Assembly: GCA_017395935.1 (NCBI GenBank)
Contig: JAFQNL010000013.1
Coordinates: forward strand, 1-64,000
Reading direction: 5' to 3'
DNA length: 64,000 bases
DNA from: Oscillospiraceae bacterium
Lineage (GTDB): Bacteria > Bacillota > Clostridia > Oscillospirales > Oscillospiraceae
Shown: positions 27,060 through 36,690 of the stretch, piece by piece
How positions within the stretch are numbered: position 1 is the stretch's first letter
Layout of the letters: every line of letters starts with the position of its first letter
The notes under the pieces: generated by a model
The model's database searches: none
Told to the model about the DNA's origin: nothing
Seen by the model: only the letters and a program-made list of their open reading frames with translations
Position numbers and translations under genes: made by a program

Positions 27060-29129
27060 ATGAAATACGATCAATGGAATATCCTCCCCGGCAATCAGGA
27101 GGCGGCAGCGGCACTGGAGGCTCATGGCATCCCGCCGTTGGCTGCTTTGGTGCTATGTGCCCGGGGACTGGACACGCCAGACAAGGCAACTGAATTTTTA
27201 CGAGCGGATACCGCCCTGCTGCCCGACCCCTTCCTTCTGCGGGATATGGATAAGGCAGTTGCCCGGCTGGAACGGGCGCTGCAGGAGCGGGAACTGGTAT
27301 GTATTTACGGAGACTATGACGTGGACGGCATTACCGCCACCTGTTTGCTGACCAGCTATCTGACCAGTCGGGGCGGACGTGTCATTCCCTATGTCCCCAA
27401 CCGGCTCACAGAGGGCTATTCTCTCAATGACCCGGCGATTGACCAGCTCCACCAGCAGGGCGTAGGGCTTATTGTTACCGTCGACTGCGGGATTACCAAT
27501 GTTGCAGAGACGGAACACGCTGCCCAACTGGGCATAGATATCATTATTACCGATCACCACGAGTGCAAGGAAGTGCTGCCCAACGCGGCAGCTGTCATCA
27601 ACCCCCACCGTCCCGACTGTGGCTATCCCTTCCAGTCGCTGGCCGGTGTGGGCGTGGCCTTGAAGCTGGTTCTGGCCATGTCTGCCCCGGAACGGCGTCC
27701 GGAGGTGCTGAGCGCCTACTGCGACCTCGCCGCTATCGGCACAGTGGCCGACGTGATGGATCTCCGGGGGGAGAACCGAGCCATTGTGGCCCTGGGGCTT
27801 CGACAGATGGAGTCCGACTGCCGCCCCGGTCTTGCCGCCCTCATTCGGGAGGCCGGGCAGGAGAACCGGGCCCTCTCAGCCAGTTCCATTAGTTTTTCTC
27901 TGGCCCCTCGTATCAACGCCGCCGGCCGGATGGGTTGTCCTGAGCTGGCAGTGGGGCTGCTTCTGACGACTGACCCGGCACAGGCCGAGGTCCGTGCCCG
28001 GCAGCTCTGTACTCTGAACCGAAATCGTCAGGCAGTGGAGCTGTCTATCTTCGAGGGCTGTCAGGAATATCTTCAGCGCCACCCCAAACAGGCAGAGGGA
28101 GCCATTGTACTGGCAAGTCCCGAATGGCATCAGGGCGTGGTAGGCATTGTGGCCTCCCGGCTCTCTGAGCGCTATCAGGTACCTACTTTTATGATCTGTC
28201 TGGAGCAGGGCAAGGGCAAAGGCTCCTGCCGCTCCTGGGGACAGTTCAATCTCTTCCAGGCTCTGGAGCAGTGCTCTGATCTGCTGGAAAGCTTTGGCGG
28301 TCATGAGCTGGCAGCCGGTTTCACGATTCTGGAAGAGAACATTCCGGCCTTTCGGGCTCGGATGAGCCAGCTGGCTCTGGACTGGTACGCCACCCATCCT
28401 ACCAGCACCGCTCTGACCATCGACGTTATGCTGAAAGATACCCGACTGCTGAGCAAGGAGCATGTTAGATCGCTGGATCTTCTGGAGCCAAACGGGACGG
28501 GTAACCCCACTCCTGTCTTTGCCATGGAGCGATTTACTGTAGCCGGATTTTCCCGGGTAGGCGGCGGACGCCATACCCGGCTCCAGTTGCGGAAGAACGG
28601 CTCGGTTTTTGACGGTATTTATTTTTCCGCTACTCCCAAGGATGCTCAGCTTGTACTGGGCGCCAAGGTAGACGTGGCCTTCAACCTTCAGGTCAACGAA
28701 TTCCGTGGGGTACGCTCCCTGCAGCTTCAGGTAGTCAGCTGCCGTCCTTCCGGTAACGCCGCCCTTCAGAGCCAGCAGCTTTACAGCCGCTACCGCTCCG
28801 GCGCCGCTCTTACCGGTCAGGAGCTGAGTCGACTGATCCCCGACCGACAGGACTTTGTTGCCGTTTGGCGCTATCTCACCCGAATCGCCGATCGGGGTCA
28901 GCTCCGGGAAACGCCTGTCAAACTTTCCCAGAAGATCAGTCGTTCTACCGGTCAGCAGCAGGAGCTGAGTCGGGTCATGGTCTGCCTGGAGGTATTCCAC
29001 GAACGCGGGCTTATCGAGCTGCGCACCAGCAGCGACAGCCTGCAGATCAGCATTCTGAAAACAGACAAAAAGGTGGATTTGGAAGCGTCCGAGATCCTGA
29101 TCCGCCTGCGCCGCAGGAAGTCGGACTGA
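27060..29129 (+). CDS. recJ: Single-stranded-DNA-specific exonuclease RecJ
   Basis: A 689-residue 5'-3' ssDNA exonuclease of the DHH family. It shows the metal-binding motifs IYGDYDVDGITA (about residue 82), VTVDCGITN, IITDHHECKE and VINPHR, then the DHHA1 region with SFGGHELAAGF and a C-terminal OB-fold. It works with RecQ-type helicases in recombination and base-excision repair. TGAGG lies upstream of the ATG. It is first of a five-gene unit with relA, dtd and two hydrolases; recJ-relA-dtd order is common in Firmicutes. Confidence 0.95.
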   Translation: MKYDQWNILPGNQEAAAALEAHGIPPLAALVLCARGLDTPDKATEFLRADTALLPDPFLLRDMDKAVARLERALQERELVCIYGDYDVDGITATCLLTSYLTSRGGRVIPYVPNRLTEGYSLNDPAIDQLHQQGVGLIVTVDCGITNVAETEHAAQLGIDIIITDHHECKEVLPNAAAVINPHRPDCGYPFQSLAGVGVALKLVLAMSAPERRPEVLSAYCDLAAIGTVADVMDLRGENRAIVALGLRQMESDCRPGLAALIREAGQENRALSASSISFSLAPRINAAGRMGCPELAVGLLLTTDPAQAEVRARQLCTLNRNRQAVELSIFEGCQEYLQRHPKQAEGAIVLASPEWHQGVVGIVASRLSERYQVPTFMICLEQGKGKGSCRSWGQFNLFQALEQCSDLLESFGGHELAAGFTILEENIPAFRARMSQLALDWYATHPTSTALTIDVMLKDTRLLSKEHVRSLDLLEPNGTGNPTPVFAMERFTVAGFSRVGGGRHTRLQLRKNGSVFDGIYFSATPKDAQLVLGAKVDVAFNLQVNEFRGVRSLQLQVVSCRPSGNAALQSQQLYSRYRSGAALTGQELSRLIPDRQDFVAVWRYLTRIADRGQLRETPVKLSQKISRSTGQQQELSRVMVCLEVFHERGLIELRTSSDSLQISILKTDKKVDLEASEILIRLRRRKSD

Positions 29130-29144
29130 ATCGGAGGCGAATGT

Positions 29145-31382
29145 ATGGATCCCATTATGGAAGCTTATGAGGCCCTGGAAGAAAAGGTACTGGCCTATTA
29201 TCCTCAGTTGGACTGCCAGAGCCTGCGCGAGGCCTTTCAGTATGCCGACTCCCACCACTCCAAGCAGCTGCGCCGGGACGGCACCCCCTATATCACCCAT
29301 CCCCTTGCTGTAGCTGATATTGTAGCCGATCTGAAGCTGGATCAGGACGCTCTGATGGCCGCTATTCTCCACGACTGCATTGAAGACACCAACGCTACTC
29401 ACGAAGAAGTAGCCGCCCGATTCGGTGAGCCGGTGGCTGATCTGGTGGAGGGCGTTACCAAGCTGACCCGTGTCCAATATGTGTCCATGGAAGAGAAGCA
29501 GATGGAGAATCTGCGCAAAATGCTGCTGGCTATGAGCAAGGATATCCGCGTGGTGCTGGTCAAGCTCTGCGACCGGCTTCACAATATGCGCACCATGCAG
29601 TATCAGACTCCCAAGAAGCAGCGCGAGAAGAGTCTGGAGACCATGGAGATCTATGCCCCTATCGCTCATCGCCTTGGTATGCAGCGTCTGCGTTGGGAGC
29701 TGGAGGATCTATCTCTGAAATATCTGGATCCCGTCGGCTATAAAGAGATCGAGGAAGAGCTTGCCGCGCTGACCTCCCATCAGCAGGAATTTCTTATGAG
29801 CCTGCAGCAGAAGATTCAGGCTCGGCTGAAGATGGAAGGCGTGGAGTGTTCGGTCTATTCCCGGGTCAAGTCTATCTACTCGGTCTACCGGAAGATTTAC
29901 ACCAAGCACAAGACAATGAGCGAGATCTTCGATCTGTATGCGCTGCGGGTTATCGTTGACAATGTTGCCGACTGCTATAAAGCTCTTGGCTATGTCCACA
30001 ATATGTTCAATCTGGTTCCTGACCGGTTTAAGGACTATATTTCTACCCCCAAGCCCAATATGTACCAGTCTCTTCACACCACCGTCATTGGCCGCCAGGG
30101 TATTCCCTTTGAGGTCCAGATCCGGACGTGGGAGATGCATGAGCTGGCCGAGTACGGCGTGGCTGCTCACTGGAAGTATAAGCAGCAGCCGGGCAACAGC
30201 CAGATGCGGCCGGGAGACGAGGCCTATGAATGGGTCCGGAAGCTGCTTGAGAGTCAGGAAAGCTCGGATGCCGAGGAGTTTGTCCACTCGCTGAAGGTGG
30301 ACCTGTTCTCCGACGAGGTTTTCGTCTTTACTCCCCACGGCGACGTAGTCAATTTGCCTGCCGGCTCCACGCCTATCGACTTTGCCTATTCTATCCATTC
30401 CGCCGTCGGCAACCGGATGGTGGGTGCCAAGGTCAACGGTCGTATCGTTACGCTGGACTCTCAGCTTCACAACGGCGACATTGTGGAGATCATGACCTCC
30501 AAGAGTGCCCGGGGTCCCAGCCGTGACTGGATGAGCATCTGTAAGAGCAACGAGGCACGTAATAAGATCCGTCAATGGTTCAAGAAGGAACGCAGGGACG
30601 AAAACGTGGCCACCGGCCGCGCCTCCTTCGAGTCTGAACTCAAACGTGCCGGCTTTACCATCGCCAGCATTACCAGCGAGGACGTACTGCCCCGAATCCT
30701 CAAAAAGGCCCGCTACAACTCGCTGGAGGATATGTACGCCGCCATCGGCTACGGCGGTATTACCAGCGCCAAGGCAGTCACCCGGATTCGGGACGAGATG
30801 CTGCGCATTCAGCGGGAAGAGAAGGACCGTATGGCCGCGCTTCAGCAGGAGCCCGGCTCTGTACAGGATCTTCGGGTAGCCGGAAACCGGGAGCTGGCTC
30901 CCCTGCCTCAGAAAAAGATCACCTACTCCAAGACCGGAATTATCGTCGAGGGACTGGACAACTGCATGGTCAAGTTTGCCAAGTGCTGCACGCCTGTCCC
31001 CGGTGATCCCGTCATTGGTTTTGTTACCCGTGGTTATGGCGTCTCCGTCCATCGTCAGGACTGCCCCAATGCCGCTCCTGAGCGGCGCAAGGAGGATCAC
31101 GGCCGCTGGTTGTCCGTTTCCTGGGGCAAGAGCGAGCAGGACAGCTATCAGACCTCCTTCCTGATCTCGGCTAAGGATCGGTCTAATCTGCTGCTGGATA
31201 CTGCCGCCGTTCTCTCGGCAGCCAAGATCCGGGTAGATTCCCTCTCCGCCAAGAGCACCCCTGACGGCTATGCTCTGATCACCTCTTTGGTCAGCGTACG
31301 CAATCTGGAGGAGCTGGAGGGGGTAATCCGAAAGCTGAACAACATCTCCGGCGTCATCGACGTTAAGAGAAGCACATCGTAA
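29145..31382 (+). CDS. relA: Bifunctional (p)ppGpp synthase/hydrolase
   Basis: A 745-residue long RSH protein. The N-terminal HD hydrolase domain has THPLAVADIVADL and ILHDCIEDTNAT, with KLCDRLHNMRT. The synthetase domain has RVKSIYSVYRKIYTK and MYQSLHTTVIG. A TGS domain (VFVFTPHGDVVNLP) and a C-terminal zinc/ACT region (KFAKCCTPVPGDPVIGFVTRG) sense the stalled ribosome. Both catalytic halves look intact, so it should make and destroy the stringent-response alarmone. It starts 15 bases after recJ with GGAGG. Confidence 0.96.
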   Translation: MDPIMEAYEALEEKVLAYYPQLDCQSLREAFQYADSHHSKQLRRDGTPYITHPLAVADIVADLKLDQDALMAAILHDCIEDTNATHEEVAARFGEPVADLVEGVTKLTRVQYVSMEEKQMENLRKMLLAMSKDIRVVLVKLCDRLHNMRTMQYQTPKKQREKSLETMEIYAPIAHRLGMQRLRWELEDLSLKYLDPVGYKEIEEELAALTSHQQEFLMSLQQKIQARLKMEGVECSVYSRVKSIYSVYRKIYTKHKTMSEIFDLYALRVIVDNVADCYKALGYVHNMFNLVPDRFKDYISTPKPNMYQSLHTTVIGRQGIPFEVQIRTWEMHELAEYGVAAHWKYKQQPGNSQMRPGDEAYEWVRKLLESQESSDAEEFVHSLKVDLFSDEVFVFTPHGDVVNLPAGSTPIDFAYSIHSAVGNRMVGAKVNGRIVTLDSQLHNGDIVEIMTSKSARGPSRDWMSICKSNEARNKIRQWFKKERRDENVATGRASFESELKRAGFTIASITSEDVLPRILKKARYNSLEDMYAAIGYGGITSAKAVTRIRDEMLRIQREEKDRMAALQQEPGSVQDLRVAGNRELAPLPQKKITYSKTGIIVEGLDNCMVKFAKCCTPVPGDPVIGFVTRGYGVSVHRQDCPNAAPERRKEDHGRWLSVSWGKSEQDSYQTSFLISAKDRSNLLLDTAAVLSAAKIRVDSLSAKSTPDGYALITSLVSVRNLEELEGVIRKLNNISGVIDVKRSTS

Positions 31383-31397
31383 GGAGCGACACAACCT

Positions 31398-31841
31398 ATG
31401 AAAGCAGTTGTCACCCGCGTGAAGTCCGCATCCGTCACCATTGACGGCAAGATCAACGGCCAGATTGGTCAGGGTTTTCTCGTTCTGCTGGGCGTTGGCC
31501 CTAACGACACGGAAGCTCAGGCTGCCCGTCTGGCTGACAAGATCTGCGGCTGCCGGGTCTTTGAAGATGAAAACGAAAAGATGAATCTGAATCTGGCCAC
31601 TGTGGGGGGCGATCTTCTGGTAATCAGTCAGTTCACACTCTACGCCGATCTCAGATCCCGTCGACCGGGCTTTTCCCACGCGGCTAAGCCGGATCTGGCT
31701 GTCGCTCTGTACGAGAAGTTTATGTCCTGCTGCCGGGAGTTGGGCTTCCATGTGGAGCACGGCGAGTTCGGCGCCGATATGCAGGTGGCCTCGGTCAACG
31801 ACGGACCGGTCACCCTGCTCTTTGATACCGATACCCTTTGA
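31398..31841 (+). CDS. dtd: D-aminoacyl-tRNA deacylase
   Basis: A 147-residue Dtd at full family length. It begins MKAVVTRVKSASVTIDG and carries the two cross-subunit active-site motifs SQFTLYADLRSRRPGF and the C-terminal VNDGPVTLL, where the Gly-Pro pair excludes L-amino acids. It removes D-amino acids wrongly loaded on tRNA. It lies 15 bases after relA, the classic Firmicutes order. Confidence 0.96.
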   Translation: MKAVVTRVKSASVTIDGKINGQIGQGFLVLLGVGPNDTEAQAARLADKICGCRVFEDENEKMNLNLATVGGDLLVISQFTLYADLRSRRPGFSHAAKPDLAVALYEKFMSCCRELGFHVEHGEFGADMQVASVNDGPVTLLFDTDTL

Positions 31842-31860
31842 CAGTCAGGAGGTCATGGAC

Positions 31861-32481
31861 ATGCTTTTGATCCGAGGCGCTCAGGTTGGCCCAGTAGGAA
31901 CCAACTGTTACTATCTGCTGGATGAGCAGACCCGCTCTGCTGCCGTCATTGATCCCGGTGGCAACTGCCGGCAGCTGGCCCAGCTCATTTCTGACGGCGG
32001 CTATCAGATTCAGATGATCCTGCTCACGCACGGTCACTTTGACCATGTGGACGGGGTTCGTGATCTGCTGGCTGAGAGAGGTCCCGTACCTGTGTATATC
32101 AGTCAGAAGGACTATCCGACCTGTCCTACCGGTTTTGGTATGTCTGCCATTGACGGTCTGGGAGAGCTGGAGGGAGTACACTTTCTCCAGGAGGGCGACA
32201 CGCTTATGCTGGGAGAGCACCGGATCCACGTTCTGGAGACTCCCGGCCACACGCCCGGCTGCCTGACCTACCAGGTGGAAGAGCATCTGTTTACCGGCGA
32301 CACGCTGTTTGCCGGTTCCTGCGGCCGAACAGACTTTTCCAACAGTGATCACAGACAGATGATGGCCTCTCTCCGCCGGCTCTGCCAGCTGAAGGGCGAT
32401 TACATCGTCTATCCCGGTCATATGAATATCACCACGCTGAGCAAGGAGCGCAAGTACAATCCCTATCTCCGCGGAATCTAA
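31861..32481 (+). CDS. MBL-fold hydrolase, glyoxalase II-like
   Basis: A 206-residue metallo-beta-lactamase-fold protein with the di-metal motif THGHFDHVDG and later ligands in ETPGHTPG, FTGDTLF and YPGHM. It belongs to the YqgX/GloB-like group that hydrolyses thioesters such as S-lactoyl thiols; the natural substrate here is unknown. AGGAGG at 31847-31852 is too close to the ATG at 31855 and well spaced to that at 31861, which is chosen. It follows dtd by 19 bases, as yqgX-like genes often do in Clostridia. Confidence 0.88.
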   Translation: MLLIRGAQVGPVGTNCYYLLDEQTRSAAVIDPGGNCRQLAQLISDGGYQIQMILLTHGHFDHVDGVRDLLAERGPVPVYISQKDYPTCPTGFGMSAIDGLGELEGVHFLQEGDTLMLGEHRIHVLETPGHTPGCLTYQVEEHLFTGDTLFAGSCGRTDFSNSDHRQMMASLRRLCQLKGDYIVYPGHMNITTLSKERKYNPYLRGI

Positions 32482-32496
32482 GAGGAGGCGCATATC

Positions 32497-33021
32497 ATGC
32501 AGCATATTCTTATCGTCGTCGATATGCAGAACGACTTTATTGACGGACCTCTGGGCACCCCTGAGGCTGTTGCCATCCTGCCCAAGGTGGCTGACAAGAT
32601 TCGCTTCTTCCCCGGCCAGGTTCTCTTTACCCGAGATACTCACCGGGAGAACTATCTGTCCACGCAGGAGGGCAAGAATCTGCCCGTCCCCCACTGTATT
32701 CGAGGCTCTGAGGGCTGGCAGATCCGTGATGAGCTGAAGGAGCTTCAGAAGCTCACTCCCATTGACAAGCCCACCTTCGGTTCGGCCCAGCTGGCTCAGT
32801 TACTCTGTCAGGCTAACGAGTCTGATCCCATTGAGAGTATTACTCTGATCGGTCTGTGCACTGATATCTGTGTAATCTCCAACGCCATGCTTATCAAGGC
32901 CTTTCTCCCTGAGACGCAGATTATCGTGGACGCTGCCTGCTGTGCCGGCGTGACCCCAGAAAGCCACGAGACCGCCCTGAAAGCTATGGCCGCCTGTCAG
33001 ATCCGGATCGACAACTTCTGA
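32497..33021 (+). CDS. Cysteine hydrolase, isochorismatase/nicotinamidase family
   Basis: A 174-residue protein with the three catalytic residues of the family: Asp in IVVDMQNDFIDG, Lys in PIDKPTFGS and Cys in LCTDICVISNA. FTRDTH fits the usual TxDWH metal region. Nicotinamidases and isochorismatases share this pattern; the substrate is not settled by motifs. It lies 15 bases after the MBL gene with AGAGGAGG, and a terminator after it closes the operon. Confidence 0.85.
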   Translation: MQHILIVVDMQNDFIDGPLGTPEAVAILPKVADKIRFFPGQVLFTRDTHRENYLSTQEGKNLPVPHCIRGSEGWQIRDELKELQKLTPIDKPTFGSAQLAQLLCQANESDPIESITLIGLCTDICVISNAMLIKAFLPETQIIVDAACCAGVTPESHETALKAMAACQIRIDNF

Positions 33022-33046
33022 CCGGCCCGATTCACCCCCACCCATA

Positions 33047-33079
33047 ACAGGCGGCGGAGGTTACTCCCTGCCTGTTTTT
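33047..33079 (+). terminator. Terminator closing the recJ-relA operon
   Basis: ACAGGC (33047-33052) pairs with GCCTGT (33070-33075), with further inner pairs GGAG/CTCC, followed by TTTTT. Confidence 0.75.
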
Positions 33080-33113
33080 CACTATTATCCTAACTGATAA
33101 GGATCGACGCGCT

Positions 33114-34607
33114 ATGAAGCTCTATCTTCACGGACATGATTATAAATACGCCGTTGAGCAGATCATGCTCATTCTGTTGCCTGAGCAGAGGCCGGAATAC
33201 CCGGATACCCAGCCCCAGCCGGGCGATATCTGGGCCTCTTCCTCGCTGACCCAGTCTGACGGTCTTATGCAGGCTGTCACCCGGATCTCTCTGGGCGATC
33301 AGGTCAGCGAGGCGTCCTCGCAGGTAGAGACGAGCCAGCTCACCGATGCACTGACCCGGGATCGGCTGCTTCAGCGGATTCTGAAGCAGTCCTTCTATAA
33401 AGCTGCCCTGCCGCTGCTGGATCAGGCACCTGACTGGGGCGCTCTCACCGGTATCCGCCCGGCCAAGCTGGCCTCCCGGGCACTGGAGGAGGGGCTGACC
33501 GAGGAGGAGACCAGAGCTCGCTTCCGTCAGGAATACTTTGTCTCTCCCCAGCGAACTGAGCTGGCACTGGAAGCAGCTAAGGCAGGTCTGGAGATTAAGC
33601 GCTCTCTGCGCCCGGAAGAGCTCTCGCTCTATATTGGTATCCCCTTCTGCCCCACCCGCTGCGCTTACTGCTCCTTTGTCTCGGCCGACGTGCAGAAGGC
33701 ATTGAAGCTTGTCACCCCCTTTTTGGAAGCGCTGGACAAGGAGATCGACGCTGTTGCCGCCATTCTTCCCAAAGCGGGAGCTGTCATTCGCTCCATCTAT
33801 ATTGGCGGCGGCACACCCACTACTCTCTCGGCCGAGCAGTTGGATCATCTTCTGGACCATATTCGATCTGCCTTTGATCTCTCCCGACTCTCTGAGTTTA
33901 CGGTAGAAGCCGGTCGTCCGGATACCATTACGCTGGAGAAAATGGCAGTTTTGCGGCGGCACAATGTTGATCGGGTATCGGTCAATCCCCAGTCTATGGA
34001 GGATCATGTTCTTCAGGCTATGGGCCGGAACCATACGGCAGCTGATATTATCACTGCCTATAATACGGCCCGGGAGGCCGGACTTTCTGCCGTCAATATG
34101 GATCTGATCGCTGGTCTTCCCAAAGATACGGTTGAAGGCTTCCGCTATACTATGGACACAGTTCTGGCCATGGACCCGGAGAACATTACCGTTCATACAC
34201 TGGCACTGAAGAAGGGCTCCCGGCTTATGATGGAACGTCAGGGTCTGCCTACCGGAGCGGAGACTGCCCAGATGCTGGACTACGCCTGGTCCAGTCTGGC
34301 CAAGGCCGGATACCGGCCCTACTATCTCTACCGCCAGAAGTATATGTCCGGCGCGCTGGAGAACATCGGCTGGTGCAAGCCGGGCTTTGAAGGCCTCTAC
34401 AATGTCTGCATTATGGAGGAGCTACACACTATTCTGGCCCTGGGCGCCGGCGGCTCCACCAAGCTCACCGATCCCTCCACCGGCAGGATCGTGCGCATGA
34501 CCAATCCCAAATATCCATATGAATATATCCAGCGTATTGACCAGCTCTGTCAGGAAAAGGAGGAGCTGATCCCCTTCCATCAGACTTTACTTTCAAAGGA
34601 GGTTTGA
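33114..34607 (+). CDS. hemZ: Radical SAM coproporphyrinogen dehydrogenase HemZ-like
   Basis: A 497-residue radical SAM protein. The cluster motif CPTRCAYCSF sits after an N-terminal domain of about 170 residues, which is the HemZ arrangement and distinguishes it from HemN. GGGTPTTLS, EFTVEAGRPDTI and VDRVSVNPQSM complete the SAM-barrel. HemZ-like proteins are annotated as oxygen-independent coproporphyrinogen III oxidases, but many occur in bacteria without full heme synthesis, so the reaction is uncertain. AAGGAT precedes the ATG. It overlaps no gene and is followed after three bases by a kinase. Confidence 0.9.
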   Translation: MKLYLHGHDYKYAVEQIMLILLPEQRPEYPDTQPQPGDIWASSSLTQSDGLMQAVTRISLGDQVSEASSQVETSQLTDALTRDRLLQRILKQSFYKAALPLLDQAPDWGALTGIRPAKLASRALEEGLTEEETRARFRQEYFVSPQRTELALEAAKAGLEIKRSLRPEELSLYIGIPFCPTRCAYCSFVSADVQKALKLVTPFLEALDKEIDAVAAILPKAGAVIRSIYIGGGTPTTLSAEQLDHLLDHIRSAFDLSRLSEFTVEAGRPDTITLEKMAVLRRHNVDRVSVNPQSMEDHVLQAMGRNHTAADIITAYNTAREAGLSAVNMDLIAGLPKDTVEGFRYTMDTVLAMDPENITVHTLALKKGSRLMMERQGLPTGAETAQMLDYAWSSLAKAGYRPYYLYRQKYMSGALENIGWCKPGFEGLYNVCIMEELHTILALGAGGSTKLTDPSTGRIVRMTNPKYPYEYIQRIDQLCQEKEELIPFHQTLLSKEV

Positions 34608-34610
34608 CCT

Positions 34611-35549
34611 ATGGCATATCTGCTCACTGAAGTAAATCGTCGGGCCCGCACTGACCCTGCTGCTTTCCTTGCTGAAAGCGATGATACCTATCACCGCCAC
34701 ATTCGTCAGGCAGCAGAGGCCATTGTAGTCAACTATCACCGCAGCCCTATCGTCCTGCTCTCCGGTCCCTCCGGCTCAGGCAAAACTACTACCTCTCTGA
34801 AAATTGAGGAGGAGCTGGAGCATCGAGGGGTTATGACCCACGCCATTGCTCTGGATAACTATTTTCTGCCTCCCGACTTTGAAAACGGCCCCAAAACTCC
34901 GGACGGCTCTTACGACTATGAGTCTCCTTTATGTCTGGACATGGATCTGCTGAATGCCCATTTTACCGCTCTGGAACGGGGGGAAGAGATTGTAGTCCCT
35001 CACTTCGACTTCCCTACCCAGACCCGGGACGAATCCCGAGGAACGCCTCTGCGGCTGGGCAAGGACGAGATCGCCGTCTTTGAAGGAATCCACGCCTTAA
35101 ACGATGATCTGGCAGGCAAACATCCTGACGCCTTCAAGATGTATATCTCTGCCCGGTCCAATGTGATCCGGCTGAATAAGATCGTCTTTAAGGGCACCTG
35201 GATGCGTCTGGCCCGCCGGGCCGTTCGGGATCTCAGCTTCCGAGGCACGGGCGCGGAGCAGACACTGGAGATGTGGGGCAACGTCCGGCTGGGGGAAAAG
35301 AAGTATATCTCCCCCTTCAAGCATCGGGCTGACTATATTTTTGACTCCTCCCTGCCGTATGAGGTCAATGTCATGCGCCAGTTCGCCGAGCCCCTCTTCC
35401 AGGCCATTCCCAAGGAGAATGTCCGCCGGAAGGAGATTCTGGAAATGATCTGGGCCTACGATCGGTTCTATCCCATCGACAGCGCTCTGGTAGCCGGAAA
35501 CTCGCTGCTCCGGGAGTTTATCGGCGGCGGTGTTTACGACCGGCACTGA
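34611..35549 (+). CDS. Uridine-kinase-like P-loop nucleoside kinase
   Basis: A 312-residue protein with an N-terminal helical stretch (1-45), Walker A LSGPSGSGKTTTS, and the uridine-kinase-type ALDNYFLP, YDYESPLCLDMDLL, VFEGIHALND and RAVRDLSFRG segments. The family phosphorylates uridine/cytidine, but longer clostridial members next to hemZ are unassigned. It starts three bases after hemZ with AAAGGAGG, so the two genes form an operon. Confidence 0.85.
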   Translation: MAYLLTEVNRRARTDPAAFLAESDDTYHRHIRQAAEAIVVNYHRSPIVLLSGPSGSGKTTTSLKIEEELEHRGVMTHAIALDNYFLPPDFENGPKTPDGSYDYESPLCLDMDLLNAHFTALERGEEIVVPHFDFPTQTRDESRGTPLRLGKDEIAVFEGIHALNDDLAGKHPDAFKMYISARSNVIRLNKIVFKGTWMRLARRAVRDLSFRGTGAEQTLEMWGNVRLGEKKYISPFKHRADYIFDSSLPYEVNVMRQFAEPLFQAIPKENVRRKEILEMIWAYDRFYPIDSALVAGNSLLREFIGGGVYDRH

Positions 35550-35600
35550 CTTTTTCTTTACCTTTTCAGAATTTGTGCTATACTAATCACAGACAAGTAC

Positions 35601-35625
35601 CGACCCTTTCCGCCGGAAAGGGTCG
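35601..35625 (+). other. Perfect hairpin in the mrp leader
   Basis: CGACCCTTTCC and GGAAAGGGTCG form an 11-pair stem with a three-base loop, about 20 bases after a TATACT (35579-35584) and 26 bases before the mrp start. There is no T-run. It may protect the 5' end or regulate translation. Confidence 0.6.
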
Positions 35626-35650
35626 AATCACGAAGGAGACACAGAAGATC

Positions 35651-36481
35651 ATGGCTGAATGTAATCACGATTGCGCCAATTGCAGCGCCAACTGCAGTTC
35701 CCGCACCTCCCCTCAGGATCTGATCGCCCCTCTGAATCCCTGCTCCAGCGTAAAGCACGTTATTGCCGTCGTCAGCGGCAAGGGCGGCGTAGGCAAAAGC
35801 ATGGTGACCAGCTCCCTGGCTACCGCAATGGCCCGGCTGGGCAAGAAGGTAGGTATTCTGGACGCCGATATCACCGGCCCCTCTATCCCCAAGGCCTTTG
35901 GTCTGACCGGCCCGCTCATGGGCTGTGAGGCAGGAATCATCCCCGGCGAGACGCCCAAAGGCATGAAGGTCATGTCCCTGAATCTGCTGACCGAGAACGA
36001 CACCGATCCGGTCGTCTGGCGCGGCCCTGTCATCGCCGGCTGCGTTAAGCAGTTCTGGTCGGACACCTACTGGGGTGATCTGGACTATATGTTCATTGAT
36101 ATGCCTCCCGGAACCGGCGACGTGCCTCTGACCGTCTTTCAGTCCATCCCCGTCGACGGCATTGTCGTGGTCACCTCTCCTCAGGACCTGGTCTCAATGA
36201 TCGTCACCAAGGCACTGAAGATGGCCCAGCTGATGAATATTCCCGTTCTGGGTCTGGTGGAAAACTTCAGCTACTTCCAGTGCCCTGACTGTGGCAAGCG
36301 CCATCATATCTATGGCGAGAGCAAGATCGCCGAGGTGGCTGCTGAGAACAAGGTTATCGTCCTTGCTCAGCTTCCCATTGATCCTTCTCTGGCAGCTTCC
36401 TGCGACGCCGGTAAGATGGAAGAGCACGAGGCTAACTATCTGGCCGAGACTGCCCTCTATCTGGAAGGCCAGCTGGGCTGA
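35651..36481 (+). CDS. Mrp/NBP35 family iron-sulfur carrier ATPase
   Basis: A 276-residue P-loop protein. The N-terminal cysteine cluster CNHDCANCSANC resembles the [4Fe-4S] site of NBP35. It is followed by the deviant Walker A SGKGGVGKSMVTSS, IDMPPGTGD and a C-terminal CPDCGKRH pair that can bridge a cluster between subunits. It loads Fe-S clusters onto target proteins. The ATG at 35651 is used because the cysteine cluster starts there; an upstream in-frame ATG at 35573 would overlap the promoter and hairpin. Confidence 0.93.
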   Translation: MAECNHDCANCSANCSSRTSPQDLIAPLNPCSSVKHVIAVVSGKGGVGKSMVTSSLATAMARLGKKVGILDADITGPSIPKAFGLTGPLMGCEAGIIPGETPKGMKVMSLNLLTENDTDPVVWRGPVIAGCVKQFWSDTYWGDLDYMFIDMPPGTGDVPLTVFQSIPVDGIVVVTSPQDLVSMIVTKALKMAQLMNIPVLGLVENFSYFQCPDCGKRHHIYGESKIAEVAAENKVIVLAQLPIDPSLAASCDAGKMEEHEANYLAETALYLEGQLG

Positions 36482-36501
36482 TCGGACTGTTTTGTCCTTT
36501 C

Positions 36502-36530
36502 CCGCCGACGCCTGTCGCGTCGGCGGTTTT
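36502..36530 (+). terminator. Terminator of the mrp gene
   Basis: Ten-pair stem CCGCCGACGC / GCGTCGGCGG with loop CTGTC, followed by TTTTCTTCTTTTTT. Confidence 0.92.
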
Positions 36531-36587
36531 CTTCTTTTTTCGCCGGGAAACGGACCAACTTTTTTACAGCTTGTTCCCCTCTTGTCA

Positions 36588-36616
36588 TTGAAAACGGGGA
36601 TTGTTCTGGTTATAAT
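36588..36616 (+). promoter_or_regulatory. Promoter of mreB
   Basis: TTGAAA (36588-36593), 17 bases, perfect TATAAT (36611-36616). Confidence 0.88.
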
Positions 36617-36690
36617 AGTTTTGTAGTGTGCGCAACTTCTTCCTGTCCGGCAGTGGCCGAGCAGGGTGTTTTTCTGAAAGGTGATCTGTC

